Source: Streptomyces chromofuscus (lineage in GTDB: Bacteria > Actinomycetota > Actinomycetes > Streptomycetales > Streptomycetaceae). Taken from it: a stretch of DNA of 64,000 nucleotides. Location: assembly GCF_015160875.1 (NCBI RefSeq), contig NZ_CP063374.1, positions 4,157,501 to 4,221,500 on the forward strand. Direction: 5' to 3'. This document shows positions 52,823 to 61,425 of this stretch, piece after piece. The notes under the pieces are model-generated. The model was not told where the DNA came from and ran no database searches. It worked only from the letters and a program-made list of their open reading frames with translations. Position 1 is the first letter of the stretch. The number at the start of each line of letters is the position of its first letter. A program made the translations under genes and the position numbers.

Positions 52823-54919
52823 TCACGGGCGCCACTGTGCGAGGACGCCCTCGTAGAACTCGGCGTCGGTGAGTTCCTTCGGGGTGGGGCCCGCGTGGAA
52901 GAACGACGTGTTGTCGGTCTTCAGTTTGCGGAGGTAGTCGAAGGCCTTGTTGTCGTGCTCACCGAAGGCGACGAAGGCGAAGTGGACGTGGGGGTGGGTC
53001 TTCGCGGCGTCGGTGAGGGCCTGGGTGGCGGGGGTCTTGGCGTCGGGGGCGCCGTCGGTCTGGAAGATCACCAGGGCGGGGGTGCCGGGGGTGGTCGTCC
53101 TGTCGTGGTGGGTGAGGACGTCCTCGACGGCTACGTGGTAGCTGGTACGGCCCATGCGGCCGAAGGAGGCGTGCAGGGTGTCGATCTTGTTCTCGTGGTC
53201 GGGGAGGGTGAGCTCGCCGGTGCCGTCGACCTCCGTGGAGAAGAAGGTGACGCGGACCGTGGCCTCGGGGTCGAGGTGGGCGGCGAGGGCGAGGGTCTGC
53301 TCGCCGAGGGCCTGGGCGGAGCCGTCCTTGTAGTACGGGCGCATGGAGGCGGAGCGGTCGAGGACGAGGTAGATCTTGGTGGGGGTGGGGAGGTTGTGGG
53401 CCTTGAGGGTGGTGGCGGCTGCGGTGTGGGCCGTGCGGAGGGTGGGGGGTACGGGGGTGTCGTTCCCACCGGCACCACCCGTGCGGCTTTCGTCGCCGGG
53501 AGCGGGTGGCCCCTGCGGGGCGTCCTCGCCGTCGGAGGGTGCGGCGGCCGTGGCGGGTGCGACCGGTGCGGCTGCCGTGGCGGGTTCCGGCGCCGGCTCG
53601 GCGGTCGGTTCCGTATGCGGGGCGGGTGCGGGGGCGGCTTCGGGCGCGGGGGTGAGGGCGGCGGCCGAGGCGGGTTCCGTTGCCGGGTCCGGTGCGGCCT
53701 CGGGCTCGGGGGTGGCGGACGGCTGCTCCGGCTCGGACGAGTCGACCGGGGCGGAGGCCTCGGTCTCCGGCTCCGGCCGCGGGGTGGGCTCCGTGTCCGT
53801 TTCGGCCTGCGGCTCGGTGAGCTTGCTGGTGGTCTCGGCCTCGGGCTCCGGCGTCGGCCCTGCCTCCGCTTCGGTTACCGGCGTGGCGTCTGCTGCGGCC
53901 TCGGGCTCGGTGCTGGTCTCGGCCTCGGGCTCGGTGCTGGTCTCGGCCTCGGGGGCGGGCTGCGGCTCTGCCGCGACCTCTGTGTCGGCCGCCGGGGCGG
54001 GCTGCGGGGTGGGCTCGGTGTCCGTTTCGGGCTGCGGCTCTGCCGCGACCCCTGCCTCGTTTGCCGGTGCGGGCTCTGTCGTCGGCTCGGTGTCCTGTAC
54101 GGCCTCCGGCTCGGTGCCAATCCCGGACTCGGGCGTCGGCTGCGCCTCGGCTGCGGGCTCCGGTGTGGCGTCTGCTTCGGCCTGCGGGTCCGTGTCGGCC
54201 TGAGGCTCCGCCTCGGTCTCGGGCTCCGCGTCTGCCTCGGTCACCGGCGTGGCGAGAGCCTCCGCCTCCGGCTCGGCCTCGGTCTCGGTCTCCGGCTTCG
54301 TCTCAGCCTCCGGCTCGGCCTCGGTCTCCGGCTTCGTCTCAGCCTCGGCCTGGGCCTCGGTCTCCGGCTTCGTGTCAGCCTCGGCCTCGGCCTCGGCCTG
54401 AGGCTCAGTCTCTGTCTCCGAGGCCTGCGGCTGCGCCCCCCGCTCCCCGGAGGCGGGTCCAGCCGTCGGCTCTTCCTCGTGCTCGGCCGAAGGCACTGGC
54501 GTCGAGGGATTGGGGGAGATGCGGCTTTCCTCCCCCTTGGCGTCCGCGGCCGAAAGTGAAGGGCTGTCCGAGGGCGTCGTCGGCCGCGGCACCGTCACCT
54601 TGTCGAAGGCCTCCGCCACCAGCTCGTGCTCCCCGCGCGCCTCCCCCCGCTCCTCGCGCGGCTCCCCCCGCTCCTCGCGCGGCTCCCCCCGCTCCTCGCG
54701 CGGCTCCCCCCGCTCCTCGCGCGGCTCACTCCGCTCCTCGCGCGGCTCCCCCCGCTCCTCGCGCGGCTCGGGCATCTGCGGGGTGGGGTCCGAGGCGGCC
54801 GGGGCCGGGGCCGGGGTCGTCGAGGCTGGTCGGGGCTGCGTGGGGACACCCTCTGCCTCGGGCGTGCGGCCCTTCCGGGAGCGGCCGAATGCGTTCCGCA
54901 GGAGAGTGAGAATGCCCAT
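52823..54919 (-). CDS. VWA-domain protein (TerF-like) with a long low-complexity arm
   Basis: 698 aa. Residues 1-20 are basic (NAFGRSRKGR). About 50-95 are seven-residue tandem repeats (PREERGE). About 100-480 are Glu/Pro/Ala/Thr low complexity (TEPEAE, PAPEAAP). The C-terminal 210 residues form a von Willebrand A domain with a MIDAS motif DRSASM (DxSxS), the metal Thr in RMGRTSYH and Asp in FQTDGAPD. The end (FGEHDNKAFDYLRKL) matches the tellurite-resistance TerF/TerY-type VWA. Probably a metal-dependent adaptor in the cytosol; the arm length is likely variable. Confidence 0.82.
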   Translation of the reverse strand: MGILTLLRNAFGRSRKGRTPEAEGVPTQPRPASTTPAPAPAASDPTPQMPEPREERGEPREERSEPREERGEPREERGEPREERGEPREERGEARGEHELVAEAFDKVTVPRPTTPSDSPSLSAADAKGEESRISPNPSTPVPSAEHEEEPTAGPASGERGAQPQASETETEPQAEAEAEADTKPETEAQAEAETKPETEAEPEAETKPETETEAEPEAEALATPVTEADAEPETEAEPQADTDPQAEADATPEPAAEAQPTPESGIGTEPEAVQDTEPTTEPAPANEAGVAAEPQPETDTEPTPQPAPAADTEVAAEPQPAPEAETSTEPEAETSTEPEAAADATPVTEAEAGPTPEPEAETTSKLTEPQAETDTEPTPRPEPETEASAPVDSSEPEQPSATPEPEAAPDPATEPASAAALTPAPEAAPAPAPHTEPTAEPAPEPATAAAPVAPATAAAPSDGEDAPQGPPAPGDESRTGGAGGNDTPVPPTLRTAHTAAATTLKAHNLPTPTKIYLVLDRSASMRPYYKDGSAQALGEQTLALAAHLDPEATVRVTFFSTEVDGTGELTLPDHENKIDTLHASFGRMGRTSYHVAVEDVLTHHDRTTTPGTPALVIFQTDGAPDAKTPATQALTDAAKTHPHVHFAFVAFGEHDNKAFDYLRKLKTDNTSFFHAGPTPKELTDAEFYEGVLAQWRP
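54643..54768 (-). repeat. 21-bp coding tandem repeat in the VWA gene
   Basis: Six near-perfect 21-bp units encode PREERGE (one unit has Ser for Gly). The period keeps frame, so slippage changes protein length without breaking it. Confidence 0.9.
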
Positions 54920-55071
54920 GTGCGCAACCCTTCGCGTGAGTTGATCCCGTCAATCCCTGGCCAGGACGGACACGTAAGGTTAGCGGTCCTGAGAGGGCCG
55001 ACGGCGTCCGCGTCAAGGGTCGGACCAAGCCGTGATGTGGGTAAACCTCAACTCCCCGACGGATGCCTCCG

Positions 55072-55093
55072 GTTCACGCGGCGTTCACTCCTT
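55072..55093 (+). promoter_or_regulatory. PHO box (PhoP operator)
   Basis: Two direct repeats of 11 nt, GTTCACGCGGC (55072-55082) and GTTCACTCCTT (55083-55093), fit the Streptomyces PHO-box unit. They lie 73 nt upstream of the PhoX gene, where they would replace a -35 element. PhoP would activate the gene under phosphate limitation. Confidence 0.8.
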
Positions 55094-55165
55094 GGCTCCG
55101 CTCCCGCACAAACGTGCTCCTACCGTCCGTCACGCTGCATATAAGGGGAAGCTAGGGGAGTAAAG

Positions 55166-57232
55166 GTGCGCAATCTTCTGCCTATCATCAGAACGAATGA
55201 CTCTCACCAGGGTGGACGATCCGCTCTGACCTGCCGTTTCCGCTGTGGTGACGCCTGCTTCCACGAGGTGCCCAACACCACGGCCAACCCGTACGTCGGC
55301 GACGTCATCGCCGGCGCCATGAGCCGCCGTGGCGTGATGCGCGCCGCCGCCGTCGTCACCGCGGCCGCCGCCGCCGGCACCGCCGTGAGCGCCGCCGCCG
55401 CCCCGCAGGCCCGGGCCGCGGTCGCCGACGGCCGGCACAAGCCGAGCGGCAAGGCCGCCCGCGGCCTGCGCTTCGCGCCCGTCGCGCCGAACACCCACGA
55501 CGCCGTGACCGTCCCCGACGGGTACGACCAGAACGTCGTCATCCGCTGGGGCGAGCCCATCCTGCGCGGCGCGCCCGCCTTCGACCCGGAGAAGCAGACC
55601 GCCAAGGCCCAGGCCGGTCAGTTCGGGTACAACTGCGACTTCCTCGCGCTGCTGCCGCTGCCCGGCGAGCCGGGCCGTCAGCTCCTCGTCGCCAACCACG
55701 AGTACACCGACGAGATCCTGATGTTCCGCGGCTACGACGCCGCCAACCCGACCAAGGAGCAGGTCGAGATCGCCTGGGCCGCCCACGGCCTGTCCGCCGT
55801 CGTGGTCGAGGGCGAGCGCCGCACCGGCAAGCTCACGCCCGTGACCCGGCACCCGCTGAACCGGCGCGTCACCGCCACCACCGAGTTCCGGATCACCGGC
55901 CCCGCCGCCGGTTCCGACCTGCTGAAGACCTCCGCCGACCCGACCGGCACCAAGGCCCTCGGCACCCTCAACAACTGCGCCGGCGGCGTCACCCCGTGGG
56001 GCACCACGCTGCACGGCGAGGAGAACTTCAACCAGTACTTCGCCAACAGCAGCCGGGCCACCGACAAGCGGTACGGCATCGGCACCGGCGCCAGCGAGCG
56101 CAAGTGGGAGCGTTTCGACAAGCGCTTCGACGTCGCGCAGGAGCCGAACGAGGTGCACCGCTTCGGGTACGTCGTCGAGCTCGACCCGTACGACCCCGAC
56201 TCGACGCCGCGCAAGCACACCGCGCTCGGCCGCTTCAAGCACGAGGGCGCGACCGTGCGGCTGACCGAGGACGGCCGGCCGGTCGTGTACTCCGGTGACG
56301 ACGAGCGGTTCGACTACTTCTACAAGTTCGTCGGCACCAAGCGGATGAAGAAGGGGAACTCCCGCGCCGTGCGGGAGCACAACCTCTCGCTGCTCGACGA
56401 GGGCACCCTCTACGTCGCCAAGCTCACCGGCGACTCCCCGGCCATCGAGATCGACGGCACCGGCAAGCTCCCGAGCGACGGCGAGTTCGACGGCGGCGGC
56501 GAGTGGATCCCGCTGGCCACCGCGACGGCGGACGGCGCGGTCTCCCACGTCGAGGGCATGACCGCCGAAGAGGTGTTCGTCTTCACGCGCCTGGCCGGTG
56601 ACAAGGTCGGCGCGACGAAGATGGACCGTCCCGAGGACGTCGAGCCCAACCCGCACACCGGCAAGGTGTACGTCGCGCTCACCAACAACTCCAACCGCGG
56701 TGTCGGTACGAACGCCAAGGCGGACGAGGCCAACCCGCGCAACGCCAACAAGCACGGGCACGTCCTGGAGCTGACCGAGCGCTGGAACCGGGCCGACAGC
56801 ACGAAGTTCGCCTGGACGCTGTTCCTGGTCGCCGGTGACCCGAACGACCCGGCCACCTACTTCGCCGGGTTCCCCAAGGACGACGTCAGCCCGATCTCCT
56901 GCCCGGACAACGTGGCCTTCGACGCGTACGGCAACCTGTGGATCTCCACCGACGGCGCGCAGCTCGGCTCGCACGACGGTCTGTTCGGTGTCGCCACGCG
57001 CGGTGACCGGCGGGGTGAGCTGAAGCAGTTCCTGACGGTGCCGAAGGGCGCGGAGACCTGCGGCCCGATCGTCCAGGACCGTCGTGTCCTGGTCGCCGTG
57101 CAGCACCCGGGCGAGCTCGACGGCGCGACCGCCGAGAAGCCCCTGAGCGCCTGGCCCGACGGGCCCGGCAGGATCAACCGTCCGGCCGTCGTCGCCGTGT
57201 GGCGCGAGGACGGCTGCGACATCGGCGTCTGA
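55166..57232 (+). CDS. phoX: Tat-exported PhoX-family alkaline phosphatase
   Basis: 688 aa from GTG 55166, after GGGGAG. A twin-arginine motif SRRGVM is followed by a long Ala-rich hydrophobic stretch and AQARAA (about 52-90). The N-terminal part before it (residues 1-51, CRFRCGDACFHEVPN) is a conserved leader of this subfamily. The mature part is a DUF839/PhoX propeller (GVTPWGTTLHGEENFNQYF; SPISCPDNVAFDAYGNLWISTDG; DRPEDVEPNPHTGKVYVALTNN). PhoX enzymes use calcium and iron to release phosphate from organic esters outside the cell. A PHO box precedes it, so phosphate starvation should induce it. Confidence 0.88.
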   Translation: MRNLLPIIRTNDSHQGGRSALTCRFRCGDACFHEVPNTTANPYVGDVIAGAMSRRGVMRAAAVVTAAAAAGTAVSAAAAPQARAAVADGRHKPSGKAARGLRFAPVAPNTHDAVTVPDGYDQNVVIRWGEPILRGAPAFDPEKQTAKAQAGQFGYNCDFLALLPLPGEPGRQLLVANHEYTDEILMFRGYDAANPTKEQVEIAWAAHGLSAVVVEGERRTGKLTPVTRHPLNRRVTATTEFRITGPAAGSDLLKTSADPTGTKALGTLNNCAGGVTPWGTTLHGEENFNQYFANSSRATDKRYGIGTGASERKWERFDKRFDVAQEPNEVHRFGYVVELDPYDPDSTPRKHTALGRFKHEGATVRLTEDGRPVVYSGDDERFDYFYKFVGTKRMKKGNSRAVREHNLSLLDEGTLYVAKLTGDSPAIEIDGTGKLPSDGEFDGGGEWIPLATATADGAVSHVEGMTAEEVFVFTRLAGDKVGATKMDRPEDVEPNPHTGKVYVALTNNSNRGVGTNAKADEANPRNANKHGHVLELTERWNRADSTKFAWTLFLVAGDPNDPATYFAGFPKDDVSPISCPDNVAFDAYGNLWISTDGAQLGSHDGLFGVATRGDRRGELKQFLTVPKGAETCGPIVQDRRVLVAVQHPGELDGATAEKPLSAWPDGPGRINRPAVVAVWREDGCDIGV

Positions 57233-57240
57233 GCGACAGG

Positions 57241-59187
57241 TCAGGAGTGCGGTGACGCGATCGCTCGCGCCGCCGCCACCTCCTGGCGCAGCGGCTCCAG
57301 GACGCTGCCCGCCGGACCCGTCAGGTCGGTGCGGACGGGAGTGAGGGTCTCCGCCTCGCGCAGGCCCTCGGAGAGCTCTCTGAGCTGCAGGGTGACCTGA
57401 TCGATCTCCGCCTTCGACGGCGGCACGGCTCCGTGTTTCACGCGGACCCGTGCCGCCGTCGTCGCGTCCACGATGCGTTCCACGGCCACGACCAGCGGCC
57501 ACCATGCGGCGGCGCGGCGGCCGGTGGGCGGGGGTTCGGTGAGCGCGCGCTGGAACTCCGTGCGGATCCCGGACAGGTCCCGGTACAGCCGGCGGCGCAT
57601 CCGGGCGCGGGCCGAGGGGTCGGCCGTGGCGGCGAAGGCCGTCTCGACGTAGCGGGCGGTGTCCGCGACCGCGTCGGCGAGGCGGGCGCCGACGCGGGTG
57701 TACCAGCTCTCCGGCCACAGCAGGTAGCCGGCGGTCAGGGCGATCGCGCAGCCCATGAGCGAGTCGACCAGCCGGGGCAGCAGGAGGCCGGTGCCCTGCT
57801 GGTTGAGGATGTCGGACAGCAGCAGGATGACCGGGGTGATCGCCGCGGTCTGGTAGCCGTACCCGCGGGGGGTGAGCGTCGGGATCAGCGGGGCGAGCAG
57901 CAGCAGGACCGGTACGTCCCACCAGCCGCGCGGCACCTGAGAGAGCACCGCCGCCGCGACGACCAGCCCGGCGACCGTGCCGAGCGCGCGCAGCAGGGCG
58001 CGCGAGAACACCGAGCCGAAGTCGGGTTTGAGGACGAAGGTGATGGTCAGCGCGACCCAGTAGGAGCGCGGGACGGGGATCAGGGACACCAGGCACTGGG
58101 CGATGCCGATGCACAGGGCGAGGCGCAGTCCGTAGCGCCAGGAGTTGGCCGACAGGACGACGTTGCGGGCGGCGCGGGCGGTGCGCACGCTCAGCGCGGC
58201 GGGGCCGCCGAGGCGGTCGTCGATGCCGCGCGGGTCGACGTCCGGCGCGGTGACGACGGCGGCGGCGTGCCGCAGGGCGTGGTCCACCGCGCGGCCGGTC
58301 TCGGTGGTGGGGGTGGGCAGGCGGAGCGTGAGCGGCTCGGTGCGGTCGCTGTCGACCGCGTCGGCGATGGCGCGGACGGCCGCCGGGACCTCGGCGGGCA
58401 GCGGTCTGCCGCTGAGGCGGACGGCGGGGGCGGCCTCCAGCATCGGTGTGACGGCGTTCAACTGTGCGATCATCCGGGTCAGTTCCGGACTGCGGCCGTG
58501 GTGGCGGGAGCGGTGGGACAGGACGAGGTCGTAGGCGTTGTTCAGGGCGTCGGTGACGGCGTGCCGGGAGTCGTCGTAGGCCACCTCCGACTCGCCCGAG
58601 CAGGCGGCGAGCAGGTCGGCGACGGCCCGGTAGGTGTTCGCGACGGCGGTCCGCTCGGGCACCCCGGCGCGCAGCGGCCAGGCCAGCAGGGCGAGGACGA
58701 GGACCAGCAGTCCGCCGCCGCCGGTCAGCAGCGCCGGCGTCCACCACGCGCCCGGCAGGGGCAGTCCCGCCCCGACGACGGAGTTGAGCAGCAGGAGCAG
58801 CCCCGACACGGAGGCGACCGCGCCGATCGTGGAGATCATCCCGGAGACCAGGGCGACGCCGGTGACGACGGCGACGGCGACCCAGCCGTGCCCGTACACC
58901 AGGGTGCCGAGGGTGACGCCGACGGCGCCGAAGAACTGCGGCACGGCGATGTTCAGCACCCGCAGCCGGTACGCGGCGGCCGTGTCGCTGATGACGCCGT
59001 TCAGGGCGCCCATGGCGGCGAGGGCGCCGTAGGCGGGCATGTCGAAGGCCAGTCCGAGGGCCAGCGGCAGTGTCAGCGCGACGGCCGCCCGCGCGGCGGC
59101 GGCCCGGTTGACCGGCGCCTGCTGCGCCCGGAGGTTCCTGACCAGCCAGTCGGGCGGGGTGAGGCTGACGGGGAACTCACGGGCCAT
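57241..59187 (-). CDS. FUSC-family membrane protein (aromatic acid exporter-like)
   Basis: 648 aa with two blocks of about five to six transmembrane helices (about 30-165 and 345-490) and soluble segments after each. The second block carries the family signature (ALTITFVLKPDFGSVFSRALLRALGTVAGLVVAAAVL). Relatives export aromatic carboxylic acids, with unknown partners here. The C-terminal part is helical and cytosolic. It is convergent with phoX, with only 8 nt between the stops. Confidence 0.85.
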   Translation of the reverse strand: MAREFPVSLTPPDWLVRNLRAQQAPVNRAAAARAAVALTLPLALGLAFDMPAYGALAAMGALNGVISDTAAAYRLRVLNIAVPQFFGAVGVTLGTLVYGHGWVAVAVVTGVALVSGMISTIGAVASVSGLLLLLNSVVGAGLPLPGAWWTPALLTGGGGLLVLVLALLAWPLRAGVPERTAVANTYRAVADLLAACSGESEVAYDDSRHAVTDALNNAYDLVLSHRSRHHGRSPELTRMIAQLNAVTPMLEAAPAVRLSGRPLPAEVPAAVRAIADAVDSDRTEPLTLRLPTPTTETGRAVDHALRHAAAVVTAPDVDPRGIDDRLGGPAALSVRTARAARNVVLSANSWRYGLRLALCIGIAQCLVSLIPVPRSYWVALTITFVLKPDFGSVFSRALLRALGTVAGLVVAAAVLSQVPRGWWDVPVLLLLAPLIPTLTPRGYGYQTAAITPVILLLSDILNQQGTGLLLPRLVDSLMGCAIALTAGYLLWPESWYTRVGARLADAVADTARYVETAFAATADPSARARMRRRLYRDLSGIRTEFQRALTEPPPTGRRAAAWWPLVVAVERIVDATTAARVRVKHGAVPPSKAEIDQVTLQLRELSEGLREAETLTPVRTDLTGPAGSVLEPLRQEVAAARAIASPHS

Positions 59188-59208
59188 GGGGCCATTATCG
59201 CCGTTTGA

Positions 59209-60018
59209 TCACCTCCGGCCAGGCGCGGCCGGTTCCGCCCGCTCCACCCGGGACAGGAACGCCGCCAGTGCCGCGTTGAACTCCTGGGGGCGTTCCAGGT
59301 TCGGCATGTGGGCGGCGCGCTCGATCACGTGGAGGGCGGAGTCGGGCAGGGCCGCGTGCAGGGACCGGGCGTCGGACACCGGCGTGTACGTGTCGTCCGC
59401 GCCGACCACCACCAGGGCCGGGACGGTGACGCGGGTCAGCAGATCGCGGTAGTCGGGGCGTTCGGCCCGGCCGCGCAGGGCCGCCGCGGCGCCCTCGGGC
59501 GGGGTGCCGGTCATCATCCGGTGGACGTGGGCTCTGACCCCGGCGGACGCGTACGGGGCGACCATCGTGTCCAGCACCTCGTCGGCGTACCCCCGCATGC
59601 CCTCCCGCAGCAGCCGGTCCGCCATCGCGTTGCGGGCGCGTCTGCCGTCGGGTGTCTCGGCCGCCGCGAAGGTGTCGGCCAGGACCAGGCCCCGGACGCG
59701 GTCGCCGAAGCGGGCACAGCACTCCATGGCGATCTGGCCGCCCATCGACAGCCCGGCCAGCACGAACGACGCCACCCCCAGCTCGTCCAGCAGCGCCTCG
59801 ACGTCCCGCGCGAACAGCGGCAGCGGGGTGATGCCGGGCGTGACCGGGGAGGCGCCGTAGCCCCTCAGGTCGGGCGCGACGACGCGGCGCTCGGCGGCGA
59901 ACGCCTCGATCTGCGGCGCCCACATCGTGCGGTCGAAGGGGTGGCCGTGGAGGAGGACGAGTGGCAGCCGGGACGAGGAATCGGCGCCTTTGTCCTCATA
60001 TGCGAGGAAGGGGCTCAT
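59209..60018 (-). CDS. Alpha/beta-fold hydrolase
   Basis: 269 aa from ATG 60018. Oxyanion region LLHGHPFDRTMW, nucleophile elbow GLSMGG (Ser), acid Asp in VVGADDTYTPV and catalytic His in ERAAHMPNLERP. Cytosolic esterase, lactonase or perhydrolase-like enzyme; substrate unknown. It is divergent from a MocR regulator across an 87-bp gap that holds two direct repeats, so that regulator probably controls it. Confidence 0.88.
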   Translation of the reverse strand: MSPFLAYEDKGADSSSRLPLVLLHGHPFDRTMWAPQIEAFAAERRVVAPDLRGYGASPVTPGITPLPLFARDVEALLDELGVASFVLAGLSMGGQIAMECCARFGDRVRGLVLADTFAAAETPDGRRARNAMADRLLREGMRGYADEVLDTMVAPYASAGVRAHVHRMMTGTPPEGAAAALRGRAERPDYRDLLTRVTVPALVVVGADDTYTPVSDARSLHAALPDSALHVIERAAHMPNLERPQEFNAALAAFLSRVERAEPAAPGRR

Positions 60019-60045
60019 GCGATCGACCCTAGGTCCGCCCAACTC

Positions 60046-60079
60046 CTCGGTGCAATAAGATCTTTGCTCTCGGTGCAAT
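60046..60079. promoter_or_regulatory. Direct-repeat operator between the hydrolase and MocR genes
   Basis: CTCGGTGCAAT occurs twice, at 60046-60056 and 60069-60079, with a 23-bp period. MocR-type regulators typically bind direct repeats about two helical turns apart. Confidence 0.6.
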
Positions 60080-60105
60080 GCGGATCCGGTGAGGGCGGGG
60101 CGATC

Positions 60106-61425
60106 GTGGACGACTATCTGACGCTGGCCGACCGCATCGCCGCCGACATCGCCGCCGGCCGGCTGCGGCCCGGCCAACGCCTGCCCCCGCAGCGGGCGTT
60201 CGCGCGACGGCGCGGGATCGCCGCGTCGACCGCCGGGCGGGTCTACGGCGAACTCGTGCGCCGGGGACTGGTGGTGGGCGAGGTCGGACGCGGGACGTTC
60301 GTCCGGGCCGCGCCAGACGCGCGAGGGGGACGCGCGCTCGCCGAGCCCTCGACGATCGCGCCGGTCAACCTCGAACTCAATTACCCCACCGCCCCCGGCC
60401 AGTCCGGCCTCCTCGCCCCCGCCCTCGCTCCCCTCCTCCACCCCGAGGCCCTGGGCGAGGCCCTCCGCCCGGCCGCGGCCACCGGCACCGCCGCCGCCCG
60501 CGAGGCCGCCGCCGCGCTGCTCGGCTGCCCCGAACCGGCGCGGCTGCTGTTCACGGGGAACGCCCGGCAGGCGATCGCCGCCGCCCTCGCCTCCCTGGTC
60601 CGGCCGGGTGGCCGGGCCGGCGTCGAGGAGCTGACGTATCCGCTGGTGAAGGAGATCGCCGCCCGGCTCGGCATCACGCTGGTGCCGCTCGCCACGGACG
60701 AGGACGGACTGCTGCCCGAGTCGCTGGCGGACGCCCACCGCCGCGCGCCCCTGTCCGCGCTCTACGTCCAGCCGACGCTGCACAACCCGACCTCGCTGAC
60801 GACGAGCGAGGAGCGCAGACGCCGACTGGCCCGCACGGCGAGCGACCTGGGGATCCCGATCGTCGAGGACCGCATCTGGTCGTTCCTGCGGCCGGAGCCG
60901 CCGCTCGCGGTCCACGCGCCGCACCTCACCCACGTCGTCGACGGCCTGTCCAAACGCGTCGCGCCCGGGCTCACCGTCGGGTTCCTCGTCGTACCGCCCG
61001 AGCGGGTGGACGCGGTGGCGGCGGTGATCCGCTCCGGCGGGTGGAGTGCGGGGCGGTTCGCACTCCAGGCGGCGGTGCGGTGGATCGAGGACGGCACGGT
61101 TCGGCGGCTGGTGGCGGCCAAGCGGGCGGACGCGGCGCGGCGGCAGCGGATCGTCCGGCGGTGGCTGGGCGACTTCGCCGTACGGAGCGACCCGCACGCC
61201 TACTACGCCTGGTGGGAGCTGCCGGCGCCGTGGCGGGCCGACACCTTCACGGCGGCCGCCGCCGCGCACGGCATCGCCGTCACCCCCGGTACCGCCTTCG
61301 CCGTCGGCGCCAACCGGACGCCGGACGCCGTCAGGCTCGGGCTCGCGTCGGCTGCTGAGGCGGAACTGGAGCGGGCGGCACGGCTCCTGGCCGACGTCGC
61401 AGGGCAGGGCCGTAGCGACCGGTGA
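60106..61425 (+). CDS. MocR/PdxR-type regulator (GntR HTH plus aminotransferase-like domain)
   Basis: 439 aa from GTG 60106 (GGGCGGGG upstream; GTG 60073 is an in-frame alternative). Residues 1-70 are a GntR HTH (LPPQRAFARRRGIAASTAGRVYGELVRRGL). Residues 95-435 are a fold-type I aminotransferase-like domain with the PLP lysine in VVDGLSKRVAPGLTVGF and the Asp/Tyr context (ALYVQPTLHNPTS; IVEDRIWSFL). Such proteins sense PLP or amino compounds and act on neighbouring genes. Its 3' end overlaps the convergent membrane-protein gene by 95 nt. Confidence 0.9.
   Translation: MDDYLTLADRIAADIAAGRLRPGQRLPPQRAFARRRGIAASTAGRVYGELVRRGLVVGEVGRGTFVRAAPDARGGRALAEPSTIAPVNLELNYPTAPGQSGLLAPALAPLLHPEALGEALRPAAATGTAAAREAAAALLGCPEPARLLFTGNARQAIAAALASLVRPGGRAGVEELTYPLVKEIAARLGITLVPLATDEDGLLPESLADAHRRAPLSALYVQPTLHNPTSLTTSEERRRRLARTASDLGIPIVEDRIWSFLRPEPPLAVHAPHLTHVVDGLSKRVAPGLTVGFLVVPPERVDAVAAVIRSGGWSAGRFALQAAVRWIEDGTVRRLVAAKRADAARRQRIVRRWLGDFAVRSDPHAYYAWWELPAPWRADTFTAAAAAHGIAVTPGTAFAVGANRTPDAVRLGLASAAEAELERAARLLADVAGQGRSDR

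Noticed and set aside
52733-54559. Long plus-strand open frame (608 aa) rich in Gly and Leu opposite the VWA gene
   Set aside because: Its apparent repeats are just the complement of the Glu/Pro/Ala low-complexity arm; no start signal or fold.
54641-54769. CRISPR-like repeat block
   Set aside because: Units are contiguous 21-bp coding repeats without spacers.
55130-58747. Minus-strand open frame of 1205 aa across phoX and the FUSC gene
   Set aside because: Shadow frame of two well supported genes; composition is Arg/Gly-rich and no motif is present.
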